DNA from: JBHJHK01 sp050330975
GTDB taxonomy: Bacteria > Pseudomonadota > Gammaproteobacteria > Competibacterales > Competibacteraceae
Length of the DNA stretch: 11,133 nucleotides
Assembly (NCBI GenBank): GCA_050330975.1
Contig: JBHJHK010000237.1
Span: 1-11,133 of the forward strand
Direction: 5' to 3'
A model generated the notes under the pieces. The model was not told the origin of the DNA. It searched no databases and saw nothing but the letters and a program-made list of their open reading frames with translations. A program made the position numbers and the translations under genes. Positions 5,983 to 11,133 of the stretch are shown in pieces. Position 1 is the first letter of the stretch. Each line of letters begins with the position of its first letter.

Positions 5983-7061
5983 CCCCAAAGGCCCTATGGG
6001 CGGGGGCCGCCAATTTACTCGGCAACTGTGGGGGCTTTGGCGCCGGCGACGAGCTACTCATCGTCCACGAGGATCCTGTCCACGGCTGGTACGACGCTCA
6101 GATAGCCACCGCAGTGGCCGGCGAGGCCCGTCGTCTGGGCCTGGCGGTGTCGGTCATGGGGGCCCCCCCCACCAGTCAAGCCCTTGCCCCTTGGGAAGCA
6201 GAGGCCATCCACCGGGCGCCCCACGTGGTATTTTTGGCGCGTCTTGGGGACGAGAATCGCTTTGAAACCTCGGATGGCCGAGGTGGGGTGGGCAAGCGCA
6301 TCATGTGTTATGCCCGGGATGCTGCAGCCCTGGCCTCGTCCTTTGGCCGGGTTCACCACCGGGCCATGGTGGATTTCAAGGCGGCTGTCGACGCCATCTT
6401 GGGGAGTGCAGGCCATATCCGCATCACCTGCCCTTTGGGTACGGACATCGGCGGTGCCCCCCCCGCCTTGACGGCAACTGCCGACGGCGATGTCGTCGTC
6501 AAGCGCTTTCCCATGGCGGTTCCGGCCCCCGTGGCGGCGGCGGACTTCACCGGCGTCGTCGCCGTCGCCCGCTACCTGACCCCCACCGGCAACCGCGCCT
6601 ATGAACCGGCGGTACTGGTCCTCGACGAACCGGTATTCGCCCAGGTGGCGGGGGGGCGCATCGCCGGTTTTGTCGGCTCCCGGGGTCTGGTTCAACGGGT
6701 CGAGCGCCACTACCGCACCATCGCCGATCAATGGGGTATCGACGCCACCGCGGTCCATTCCTGGCACGCTGGCATTCATCCCGGCTGCAGCTACACCTCA
6801 CCGGCCAGGTCCGACCCCAACCGCTGGTCCAACGGCATTTTCCCCAATCCCCGGGTGCTGCACTTCCACACCTGCGGTGCCTATCCCCCCGGTGAGATCT
6901 GCTGGAACTTGGTGGATGCCACGGTCACCGTGGACGGTGCAGCCCTGTGGCAGCAGGGCCGACTGCGGCCCGAGGCCTTTCCAGCCACGGCGCAGTGTCT
7001 GCTGGATTGGCCAGAGCTCAAAGCCCTCATGGCCGAGCCCCAGGATGCCATCGGCCTTTGA
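5979..7061 (+). CDS. M29 aminopeptidase/NicX-like protein of unknown activity
   Basis: A 360-residue cytoplasmic protein starting at a GTG that overlaps the oxygenase stop. The N-terminal NLLGNCGGFGAGDELLIV and the C-terminal order HAGIHPG (263-269), VLHFHTCGAYPPGE (293-306) and DATVTVDG (313-320) resemble the metal-dependent M29 aminopeptidase / dihydroxypyridine dioxygenase (NicX) superfamily. The match is from memory of the fold's motif order, not a search. Where those enzymes usually have an acidic residue and a His-x-Asp, this protein appears to have H263/H267 and C308-W-N310, so the metal site may differ. It is co-transcribed with the oxygenase and peroxidase-related genes, suggesting ring opening or hydrolysis of a shared substrate. 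It is the last gene before the A+T-rich cassette region. Confidence 0.65.
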   Translation: MTPKALWAGAANLLGNCGGFGAGDELLIVHEDPVHGWYDAQIATAVAGEARRLGLAVSVMGAPPTSQALAPWEAEAIHRAPHVVFLARLGDENRFETSDGRGGVGKRIMCYARDAAALASSFGRVHHRAMVDFKAAVDAILGSAGHIRITCPLGTDIGGAPPALTATADGDVVVKRFPMAVPAPVAAADFTGVVAVARYLTPTGNRAYEPAVLVLDEPVFAQVAGGRIAGFVGSRGLVQRVERHYRTIADQWGIDATAVHSWHAGIHPGCSYTSPARSDPNRWSNGIFPNPRVLHFHTCGAYPPGEICWNLVDATVTVDGAALWQQGRLRPEAFPATAQCLLDWPELKALMAEPQDAIGL

Positions 7062-7298
7062 AAACACTACCGTAGGGGACGGTCTATGAGATCGTTTGCA
7101 AAAATGCTTCAAAGCACCGATCACGCGTTCAACGGCGATGGGAGGGGGCACGGTTGGTCGAGGGGCATCTAGGTGCAGGGTATCTGCTGTTGTCCAATCG
7201 CGGGCAAGAAATTGCGAAAAAGCGATTTTTATAAAAATCAATACTTTATTGCCCCGGACGGCAAGGATTGATGTGTTGTAACACGGCAATTAGTAGCA
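7062..7298. other. Intergenic junction between the oxygenase operon and the cassette region
   Basis: No gene is supported here. Composition shifts from G+C-rich to A+T-rich at about 7200. A perfect 16-base palindrome GATTTTTATAAAAATC occupies 7224-7239. A weak 5-bp hairpin ACCGT/ACGGT (7070-7084) follows the preceding stop without a T-tract. GTTGTAA at 7275-7281 is a plausible left core of the first cassette, because it complements six of seven bases of the outer box TCACAAC at 7871-7877. Confidence 0.45.
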
Positions 7299-7481
7299 TT
7301 GTCATCTAACACGCAGGGGAAAGATCACCAAACTCAAGGATTATTTATTTTATTTATTATTGGGCAACTAGAAAATCAGCTATTTATGCTTTATGCATAT
7401 GCGAAAAACCAACAAAAAGACTTAACTAAAGAACAATCGCTCGCTCTTGAAGATCTCCTGGAATCGGAGTTCAAAAAATGA
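7299..7481 (+). pseudogene. C-terminal remnant of a RelE/HigB-like toxin
   Basis: The frame is open for 60 residues from a TTG at 7299 and ends at the TGA at 7479-7481. Its last 40 or so residues, QLFMLYAYAKNQQKDLTKEQ followed by a helical tail ending ESEFKK, resemble the C-terminal strand and helix of RelE/HigB-type mRNA interferases, which usually have about 105-110 residues. The first half of the domain is absent and the first 15 or so codons do not look homologous, so this is a broken gene, not a full toxin. The stop overlaps the start of the antitoxin-like frame by ATGA, the classic toxin-first operon arrangement, which supports the reading. The assignment rests on recall of family sequences. 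Confidence 0.55.
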
Positions 7482-7576
7482 AAAATGAGCGTTTTAATGA
7501 ACCGATTGCTAGCATTGAAGAAGCTGGCAAAATATATAGAGGCAAAAAAGATGCTTCAATGGATCGATTCCTTTGA
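7478..7576 (+). pseudogene. N-terminal remnant of a HigA/NadS-like antitoxin
   Basis: ATG 7478 has GGAG eight bases upstream and overlaps the toxin stop as ATGA. The 32-residue product contains NERFNEPIASIEEAGKIYRG, which resembles the start of HigA/NadS-type antitoxins (a short helix, an EAG-x-I-x-RG phrase, then a Lys/Ser linker). The helix-turn-helix domain that should follow is missing: homology seems to end at about 7555 and the frame stops at 7576. The later DUF2185-like gene begins in another frame inside this remnant. This points to a deletion or fusion joining two unrelated cassette genes. Confidence 0.5.
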
Positions 7577-7868
7577 CCAAAAGGCATTAGTCTCCGCACT
7601 GTGCTTGGCAGATGGCGAAGCGGTAAGATTCCCGTATCGAGAAGAAGGCGACAACCCACAAGACAGTGGCTGGAGAATGTTTACGGGTCATGAAACAGAA
7701 GAGCACAACGATGACCCCAAGAATATTCGTATCGTAGAAGTCGGTTATATGCTTGATAAAGATCCATCTCTCCTAATGCTATTAAAGCAAAAAGTGGGCG
7801 TGGTTTACGAGAGGCCAAGTCGATCCGCTGAATGGCAACAGGTCACCGATTGGCAACCAGCGGAATGA
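7551..7868 (+). CDS. DUF2185/Imm33-type immunity-like protein
   Basis: A 105-residue soluble protein. Its core has the DUF2185 (Imm33) pattern: FPYREE (27-32), DSGWRMFTGHETEEHNDDP (38-56), NIRIVEVGYMLDKDPSLL (58-75) and a VGVVYER segment (82-88). This fold is found as an immunity partner of polymorphic toxins and as a lone gene; the exact target is unknown. ATG 7551 is chosen because AGAGG is eight bases upstream and because the earlier in-frame codons (from ATG 7485) lie over the antitoxin remnant in a different frame and do not look like this family. The gene is the cargo of the first cassette and is followed directly by attC 7871-8037. No toxin gene accompanies it. Confidence 0.72.
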   Translation: MLQWIDSFDQKALVSALCLADGEAVRFPYREEGDNPQDSGWRMFTGHETEEHNDDPKNIRIVEVGYMLDKDPSLLMLLKQKVGVVYERPSRSAEWQQVTDWQPAE

Positions 7869-7870
7869 CT

Positions 7871-8037
7871 TCACAACAAGGGGATGCAGCGAGGGACACC
7901 TGAAGCACAGCTTCCATGAGTACGATTTACCACATACTAGATACCAGGTAAATGGCTCCGCCATTTTATCTGCCCTCTCTTATCAGTTCATCGCATCTGG
8001 CAATTCGCTCAGGTGCCTCTGATCTCAAACGTTGGGC
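7871..8037 (+). other. attC recombination site, long form (closes first cassette)
   Basis: The right core is GTTGGGC (8031-8037), preceded by the six-base spacer TCAAAC. The inner boxes GATGCAG (7883-7889) and CTGATC (8019-8024) pair with one unpaired base after the third position, the layout of known attC sites. The stem continues with GAGGGACACCTGA (7891-7903) against TCAGGTGCCTC (8009-8019). The five-base left spacer is AAGGG. The left outer box TCACAAC (7871-7877) deviates from RYYYAAC. The middle holds further hairpins, including AAATGGC/GCCATTT (7950-7966). Length 167 bases is at the long end for attC. Confidence 0.65.
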
Positions 8038-8072
8038 ATCATCGCGCACGACCATGACCGGAGCTCGAGACT

Positions 8073-8333
8073 GTGATCAATTCATCAGCTACTAGAGATG
8101 AGCTCATTGCCTTAGCTAGGCGCCTCTTGGCAGCAGAAGGCGAGGGTGAATCCGCTCAACTGTATGAGGAGTTCAACTCCCATTTTTCTCACCCGGATTT
8201 GGCCAACCTGTTCTATTGGCCCGAGAACTATGATCACCGCCGAGATGAACCGAAGATATCAGACTATGAACCAACCCCGGAAGAGATCGTCGATATCGGC
8301 ATCGATCATAAACCGGATATCATCCACCTATGA
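8073..8333 (+). CDS. Bacteriocin-immunity-like small acidic protein
   Basis: The protein has 86 residues, is strongly acidic and has no signal peptide. It starts with a helical TRDELIALARRLL segment and ends with HPDLANLFYWPE (40-51) and YEPTPEEIVDIGIDHKP (65-81). This resembles a group of small immunity proteins annotated as bacteriocin immunity, with NVPHP-type, YYPE-type and EEIVDxALxYKP-type motifs; the match is from memory. GTG 8073 has GGAG nine bases upstream. The gene fills the exactly bounded cassette 8031-8416, with the start 36 bases after the left core and the stop 29 bases before its attC. No cognate toxin is present, so it is either a defence against outside toxins or orphan cargo. 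Confidence 0.68.
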   Translation: MINSSATRDELIALARRLLAAEGEGESAQLYEEFNSHFSHPDLANLFYWPENYDHRRDEPKISDYEPTPEEIVDIGIDHKPDIIHL

Positions 8334-8362
8334 CCAGTATTTCGGTCCCAGTAACACATGAT

Positions 8363-8422
8363 GCCCAACAAGGCGTTCGAGCGGAGGCGGCTTGGGTGCG
8401 CCACTCAACTTAGACGTTAGAC
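8363..8422 (+). other. attC recombination site, short canonical form
   Basis: This is a 60-base site with all four boxes: outer GCCCAAC (8363-8369), five-base spacer AAGGC, inner GTTCGAG (8375-8381), inner CTCAAC (8404-8409), six-base spacer TTAGAC and outer GTTAGAC (8416-8422). The inner boxes pair as GTT-GAG with one extra C (8378), exactly where the aadA1-type attC carries its unpaired base. The stem continues partly through GG/CC and GCG. Cleavage is expected between G8416 and T8417. Confidence 0.88.
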
Positions 8423-8439
8423 TACTGGATTGCTGGAAA

Positions 8440-8595
8440 ATGGATCAAAATATCTCAGGTCAAAAATATACGACTGGCTCAATCAAAGCTTGTATACTTT
8501 CAAGAGAGGCTGTCAGAAAAAAGCCAGGAATGTACTTTGGTGGGTGCGATTGTCGAGGTGTTGAGGGGTTAGTTTTCGAGCTAATCGCCAACTGA
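8440..8595 (+). pseudogene. Truncated GyrB/GHKL-ATPase-like cassette fragment
   Basis: ATG 8440 lies 18 bases after the attC core, a typical cassette spacing, with GGA four bases upstream. The 51-residue product contains SREAVRKKPGMYFGG (21-35) and GLVFELIAN (43-51). This is the start of the GyrB/ParE-type ATP-binding domain (EAVRKRPGMYIG, then the N-box region usually reading V-x-E-x-x-x-N). The frame stops directly after the asparagine where the ATP-binding helix should continue, so the protein cannot bind ATP in the normal way. No attC closes this cassette before the arsR promoter, so the rest of the gene was probably deleted when the region joined its right flank. A short functional peptide cannot be excluded. 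Confidence 0.6.
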
Positions 8596-8654
8596 CCTTC
8601 TGCTCCTTTTTGCCGATGCAACAGAACCATCCATTTCACCAACCTACTGAAGCA

Positions 8655-8682
8655 TTGACATAACTAGAAATATAGTTATATT
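8655..8682 (+). promoter_or_regulatory. Promoter of the ArsR-family gene
   Basis: A consensus -35 TTGACA (8655-8660) and a good -10 TATATT (8677-8682) are separated by 16 bases. Transcription should begin at about 8689, the A of the regulator's ATG, so the message is probably leaderless. Confidence 0.7.
8660..8679. promoter_or_regulatory. ArsR-type operator (inverted repeat inside the promoter)
   Basis: ATAACTA (8660-8666) and TAGTTAT (8673-8679) are perfect inverted arms around a 6-base centre. They fill the space between -35 and -10, where binding of the adjacent regulator would block RNA polymerase, as ArsR/SmtB proteins do until they bind a metal or metalloid. Confidence 0.65.
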
Positions 8683-8688
8683 GACTCC

Positions 8689-9006
8689 ATGGAAATCGGC
8701 ACCGCCTCCGTCGCCACCGCCCTCGCCGCCCTGGGTCACGAGAAGCGCTTGGCCATCTACCGCCTCCTGGTCAAGGCCGGCGCCGACGGTTTGAGTGTAG
8801 GGGAGATTGGCGCCCACCTCGGCACCCCCCCCTCGACCCTGGCCCATCACCTGCGGTCCATCGTCGACGCTGGGCTTGTTGTTCAAGAACGCCGGGGGCG
8901 GCAGGTGGTCAATCGCGTCGACTACGACATCATGCGGCGAACCATCGACTTCCTGACGGCAGAGTGTTGCGTCGGGGTGAGGCTGTCCGAAGAGACCATG
9001 CCGTGA
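8689..9006 (+). CDS. ArsR/SmtB-family transcriptional regulator
   Basis: A 105-residue winged helix-turn-helix repressor of normal ArsR length. It opens ATALAALGHEKRLAIYRLL (9-27), then has the recognition region VGEIGAHLGTPPSTLAHHL (37-55) and the wing VVQERRGRQVVNRVD (64-78). A cysteine pair (C93, C94 in AECCVGV) near the C-terminus is a likely metalloid or metal ligand; there is no ELCVC motif in the recognition helix as in classical plasmid ArsR. ATG 8689 has no Shine-Dalgarno and coincides with the predicted transcription start, so translation may be leaderless. It most likely controls itself, the permease and the transglutaminase-like gene downstream. Confidence 0.9.
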   Translation: MEIGTASVATALAALGHEKRLAIYRLLVKAGADGLSVGEIGAHLGTPPSTLAHHLRSIVDAGLVVQERRGRQVVNRVDYDIMRRTIDFLTAECCVGVRLSEETMP

Positions 9007-9076
9007 GGCCAAGGCTCGATGCCCTCAACAGCCCATGATTGGCAGCATCAATAACGGCTTTTTTAGGTACCTTGTC

Positions 9077-10129
9077 ATGACAGAGTTGCTCTTGCGCCAC
9101 ACATACCCCATCAATCAACTCCTGGTCCGCCTGTGGCGCGAGGAGCGGGTTTGGCTGACGTCGGGGGCGATCCTCCTGCTACTGCTGGTCTTGGTCCCCG
9201 CCCAAGGGTTGGCCAGCGCCCAATTTACCCTGGCCAACCTGGCCCACGTGGCGCCTTACCTGGTTCTCTCCATCGCCTTGGCCGCCTACGCCGGCGCCAC
9301 TGGCGCCGACAGCCTCATCGCCCGAGCCTTCCAGGGCTCCCCTCAACTGATGATCGCCCTGGGCGCCGTGGCGGGGGGGCTATCGCCCTTTTGCTCCTGT
9401 GGGGTGATCCCCCTCATCGCCGCCTTGCTGACCATGGGCGTGCCGTTGTCGGCCGTCATGGCCTTCTGGCTCGCCTCGCCAGTGATGGATCCTTCCATGT
9501 TCGTCCTCACCACCGGGGTGCTGGGGTTTGAGTTTGCCGTGGCCAAAACCGTCGCCGCCATCGCCCTCGGCCTCTTCGGCGGCTGGGTGGTCCATGGCCT
9601 GGCCAACGCCGGTGGTCTGACGGCGGCTTTGCGGGAGGGCATTGGCAACGGTGGTTGTGGGGGAGCCAAAGTCCGCGCCCCCAAGGCCGTGGTCTGGCGC
9701 TTCTGGGACGAGCCCCCCAGGGTGGCAAAATTCCGCCGCGAAGGCCTCAAAACCACCCTGTTCCTCGCCCGTTGGCTCGTCCTGGCCTTCCTGCTGGAAA
9801 GCCTCATGTTGGCCTATATCCCCGCCGAACTGGTGAGCAGCGTCCTGGGAGGCACTGGCCTACTCCCCATGGTGACAGCCACCTTGGTAGGGGTCCCGGC
9901 CTATCTCAACGGCTATGCCGCCCTGCCTTTGGTGGGGGGCTTGGTGGAACAGGGCATGGCCCCCGGGGCCGGGCTCGCCTTCCTGGTGGCCGGGGGTGTC
10001 ACTTCCCTGCCGGCGGCCATCGCCGTCTGGGCCCTGGTCAAACCCCCGGTCTTCGCCCTCTACATCGCCCTGGCCCTGGTGGGCTCCTTGGGGTCGGGGC
10101 TTGCGTATCAACTGTGGCTCTCCCTGTGA
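9077..10129 (+). CDS. ArsP_1/DUF318-family permease, probable metalloid or metal efflux
   Basis: A 350-residue inner-membrane protein with about eight to ten hydrophobic segments in two halves separated by a charged loop (about 196-224) that contains an NGGCGGAK motif. The family hallmark SPFCSCGVIPL (103-113) carries the C106-S-C108 pair found in PF03773 permeases, which include ArsP (trivalent organoarsenical export) and the SO_0444-type efflux proteins. SPVMDPSMF (134-142) also fits. Control by the neighbouring ArsR-family gene supports a role in arsenic or metal resistance; the exact ion cannot be read. ATG 9077 is preferred because AGG lies about nine bases upstream. An in-frame ATG at 9035 lacks a ribosome site. 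The stop overlaps the next gene by GTGA. Confidence 0.87.
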   Translation: MTELLLRHTYPINQLLVRLWREERVWLTSGAILLLLLVLVPAQGLASAQFTLANLAHVAPYLVLSIALAAYAGATGADSLIARAFQGSPQLMIALGAVAGGLSPFCSCGVIPLIAALLTMGVPLSAVMAFWLASPVMDPSMFVLTTGVLGFEFAVAKTVAAIALGLFGGWVVHGLANAGGLTAALREGIGNGGCGGAKVRAPKAVVWRFWDEPPRVAKFRREGLKTTLFLARWLVLAFLLESLMLAYIPAELVSSVLGGTGLLPMVTATLVGVPAYLNGYAALPLVGGLVEQGMAPGAGLAFLVAGGVTSLPAAIAVWALVKPPVFALYIALALVGSLGSGLAYQLWLSL

Positions 10130-10968
10130 CCCCCTACCCCCGGGGCGTCACCGTCACGGTGGAACAGTCCGTGGTGGGCCACCGACTGCTGGTGCCCACC
10201 GGCGTCGCAACCCCCCAGGGGGAGGTCGTCGGGGTTGAAATCGTCGGGGGACAGATCGAGCGCCAGGTGACGGCCCCGGGCCTAGGCCTCGGCGCCTTGG
10301 TGGTGCGAGTGGAGACAGATGAGTTGCACATCCGCAACACCCTCGCCCCCCCGACCAACCACGACTACCCCCAAGCGGCCTTCCAGCCGCGTCCCAACCG
10401 CTACACCACCGCCGCCGAGCCCCTGGCGGCGGCGGCCAAGGCGCTGGCCGCGGCGGCCGGCGGCGGCCAGGCGGGTATCCAAGCCCTGGCCCTCGAAGCC
10501 CAGAGCCGTTTCAGCTACGCCCACCCCGAGGAACGCTTCAACGACGGCACCGATGCCGTCCCCTACCTCGCCTGCGGCCAGACCCCGGGGTCATGTGTCG
10601 ATATCAATACCTATTTTGTGGCGAGCCTCCGGGCTGCAGGCTACCAGGCGGCCTACCTCTACGGCTATTTCTTCCCCGCCGAGAGCGGTGGCGTCACCCA
10701 CGACATGCACTGTTGGGTCGTCACCCGCTGGGGTGACGACCTTCAGGCGTGGGATATCGCCCACTACATGAAGGCCAACCTGGGCGCCGTGGGCCCCATA
10801 CTCAACCCCAGACCGGGTCAGCGGGTGGCCATGGGCCACTCCATGGGCCACCACTACCCCGCCCTGGCCATCGACGAGTTAAAACTCCTCGCCGAACCTT
10901 TGTGGCTGAACGGCTCTACCTGTACCCGGGCGCTGCCCCTGACCATCGCCCTGGAGACCGGCCCCTAA
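10126..10968 (+). CDS. Transglutaminase-like cysteine-protease-fold protein
   Basis: A 280-residue protein starting at a GTG that overlaps the permease stop (GTGA). The N-terminal part (about 1-90) is a strand-rich domain of the kind preceding bacterial transglutaminase cores. An Ala-rich helix (94-112) links it to the core. The catalytic triad is visible as C157 (GSCVDINTYFVASLRAAGY), H195 (HDMHCWV) and D210 (AWDIAHY), in the correct order and spacing for PF01841. No signal peptide or membrane helix is seen, so it is probably cytoplasmic. Such proteins hydrolyse or transamidate peptide bonds; the target is unknown. Translational coupling to an ArsR-controlled permease is unusual. The gene ends one base from the convergent gene at the right edge. 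Confidence 0.85.
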   Translation: MTPYPRGVTVTVEQSVVGHRLLVPTGVATPQGEVVGVEIVGGQIERQVTAPGLGLGALVVRVETDELHIRNTLAPPTNHDYPQAAFQPRPNRYTTAAEPLAAAAKALAAAAGGGQAGIQALALEAQSRFSYAHPEERFNDGTDAVPYLACGQTPGSCVDINTYFVASLRAAGYQAAYLYGYFFPAESGGVTHDMHCWVVTRWGDDLQAWDIAHYMKANLGAVGPILNPRPGQRVAMGHSMGHHYPALAIDELKLLAEPLWLNGSTCTRALPLTIALETGP

Positions 10969-10969
10969 C

Positions 10970-11133
10970 TCAATAGATGTCAAACCGCCCATCCCGCTGG
11001 ACCTGGACCACGGCGGCGTAGTTGGGCTCGCCCTGGGGGGTGAAGCGAAACCGCCCCACGGGGGTGTCCACCGGGGGCAGCTGGGCCAGGGCATCCCGCA
11101 AAGCCGCCCGCTCGCTGCTGTTGGCTTGCAGCA
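10970..11133 (-). CDS. Branched-chain amino-acid-type ABC binding protein, C-terminal end (runs off right edge)
   Basis: The last 53 codons and stop of a minus-strand gene are present. The product includes SERAALRDALAQLPPVDTPV, then GRFRF, GEPNY and VVQVQRDGRFDIY at the end. This is the C-terminal pattern of LivJ-type periplasmic binding proteins (Peripla_BP_6): a helix with R-x-x-LRDAL, then V-x-T-P-x-G-x-F-x-F, then a VVQV strand. The signal peptide and ligand site are outside the window. It converges on the transglutaminase-like gene with a one-base gap and no terminator between them, so the two transcripts probably overlap at their ends. Confidence 0.75.
   Translation of the reverse strand, partial: LQANSSERAALRDALAQLPPVDTPVGRFRFTPQGEPNYAAVVQVQRDGRFDIY

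Larger units (their letters stand above)
7275..8600 (+). mobile_element. Integron gene-cassette cluster without an integrase in the window
   Basis: The stretch is A+T-richer than its flanks and carries short, same-strand genes separated by two recognisable attC sites (7871-8037 and 8363-8422). The middle cassette is delimited exactly: its left core GTTGGGC (8031-8037) is the perfect complement of its own outer box GCCCAAC (8363-8369), as expected for a cassette that was once circular. The first cassette's left edge is uncertain (about 7275). The third cassette begins at GTTAGAC (8416-8422) and lacks a closing attC, so it is truncated. No tyrosine recombinase or attI is present in the window, so this is a CALIN (cluster of attC sites lacking an integron integrase) or the end of a larger array. 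Confidence 0.75.

Noticed and set aside
6054..6779. Minus-strand open frame over the M29-like gene
   Set aside because: It is a low-complexity shadow without motifs; the plus-strand frame overlaps its neighbour as an operon gene.
7128..7274. Possible attC beginning at GTTCAAC (7128) and ending at GTTGTAA (7275)
   Set aside because: The inner boxes do not pair and the right core is off-consensus.
7304..7310. ATCTAAC as the outer box of another attC
   Set aside because: No GTTRRRY core or matching inner boxes occur within 150 bases downstream.
9655..10125. Upstream extension of the transglutaminase-like frame into the permease gene
   Set aside because: The codons before 10126 are an out-of-frame reading of the permease; the GTG at 10126 with the GTGA overlap is the natural start.

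Overview
The window is G+C-rich bacterial DNA with compact, often overlapping genes (ATGA and GTGA junctions), periplasmic binding proteins and polar amino-acid ABC transport components. This suggests a Pseudomonadota member, perhaps an alphaproteobacterium; no marker gene fixes the lineage. One stretch, roughly 7.2-8.65 kb, is visibly A+T-richer and is built of integron gene cassettes with no integrase in the window.

Layout. Positions 1-545 (minus): the start of a DMT-family exporter preceded by an unrecognised small gene that overlaps it by GTGA. Positions 792-4295: a polar amino-acid ABC transporter split into three pieces, with the ATPase (plus), a PheC-like binding protein (minus) and the permease (plus). 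A small unknown minus-strand gene with its own terminator lies between ATPase and binding protein. The permease is followed on the same strand by an AhpD-fold peroxidase-related protein lacking one catalytic cysteine, an isopenicillin-N-synthase-type iron/2-oxoglutarate oxygenase and an M29/NicX-like protein (to 7061). These look like one uptake-and-oxidation locus for an unknown small amino-acid-like compound.

Positions about 7275-8600: a cassette cluster. Two attC recombination sites can be drawn base by base (7871-8037 and 8363-8422), each with paired outer and inner boxes and one unpaired base in the left inner box. The cassette between them is bounded by perfectly complementary core sites. 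Cargo, left to right: a broken RelE/HigB-like toxin and the first codons of its antitoxin, a DUF2185/Imm33-type immunity-like gene overlapping that remnant, a bacteriocin-immunity-like gene, and a truncated GyrB-type (GHKL ATPase) fragment whose own attC is missing. This looks like a store of immunity genes without their toxins.

Positions 8655-10968: an ArsR-family regulator with a strong promoter, an operator-like inverted repeat and an apparently leaderless start, an ArsP_1/DUF318 permease with a Cys-Ser-Cys motif, and a transglutaminase-fold protein overlapping the permease by GTGA. At the right edge (10970-11133, minus) is the C-terminal end of a branched-chain amino-acid-type binding protein, convergent with the transglutaminase gene and separated from it by one base.
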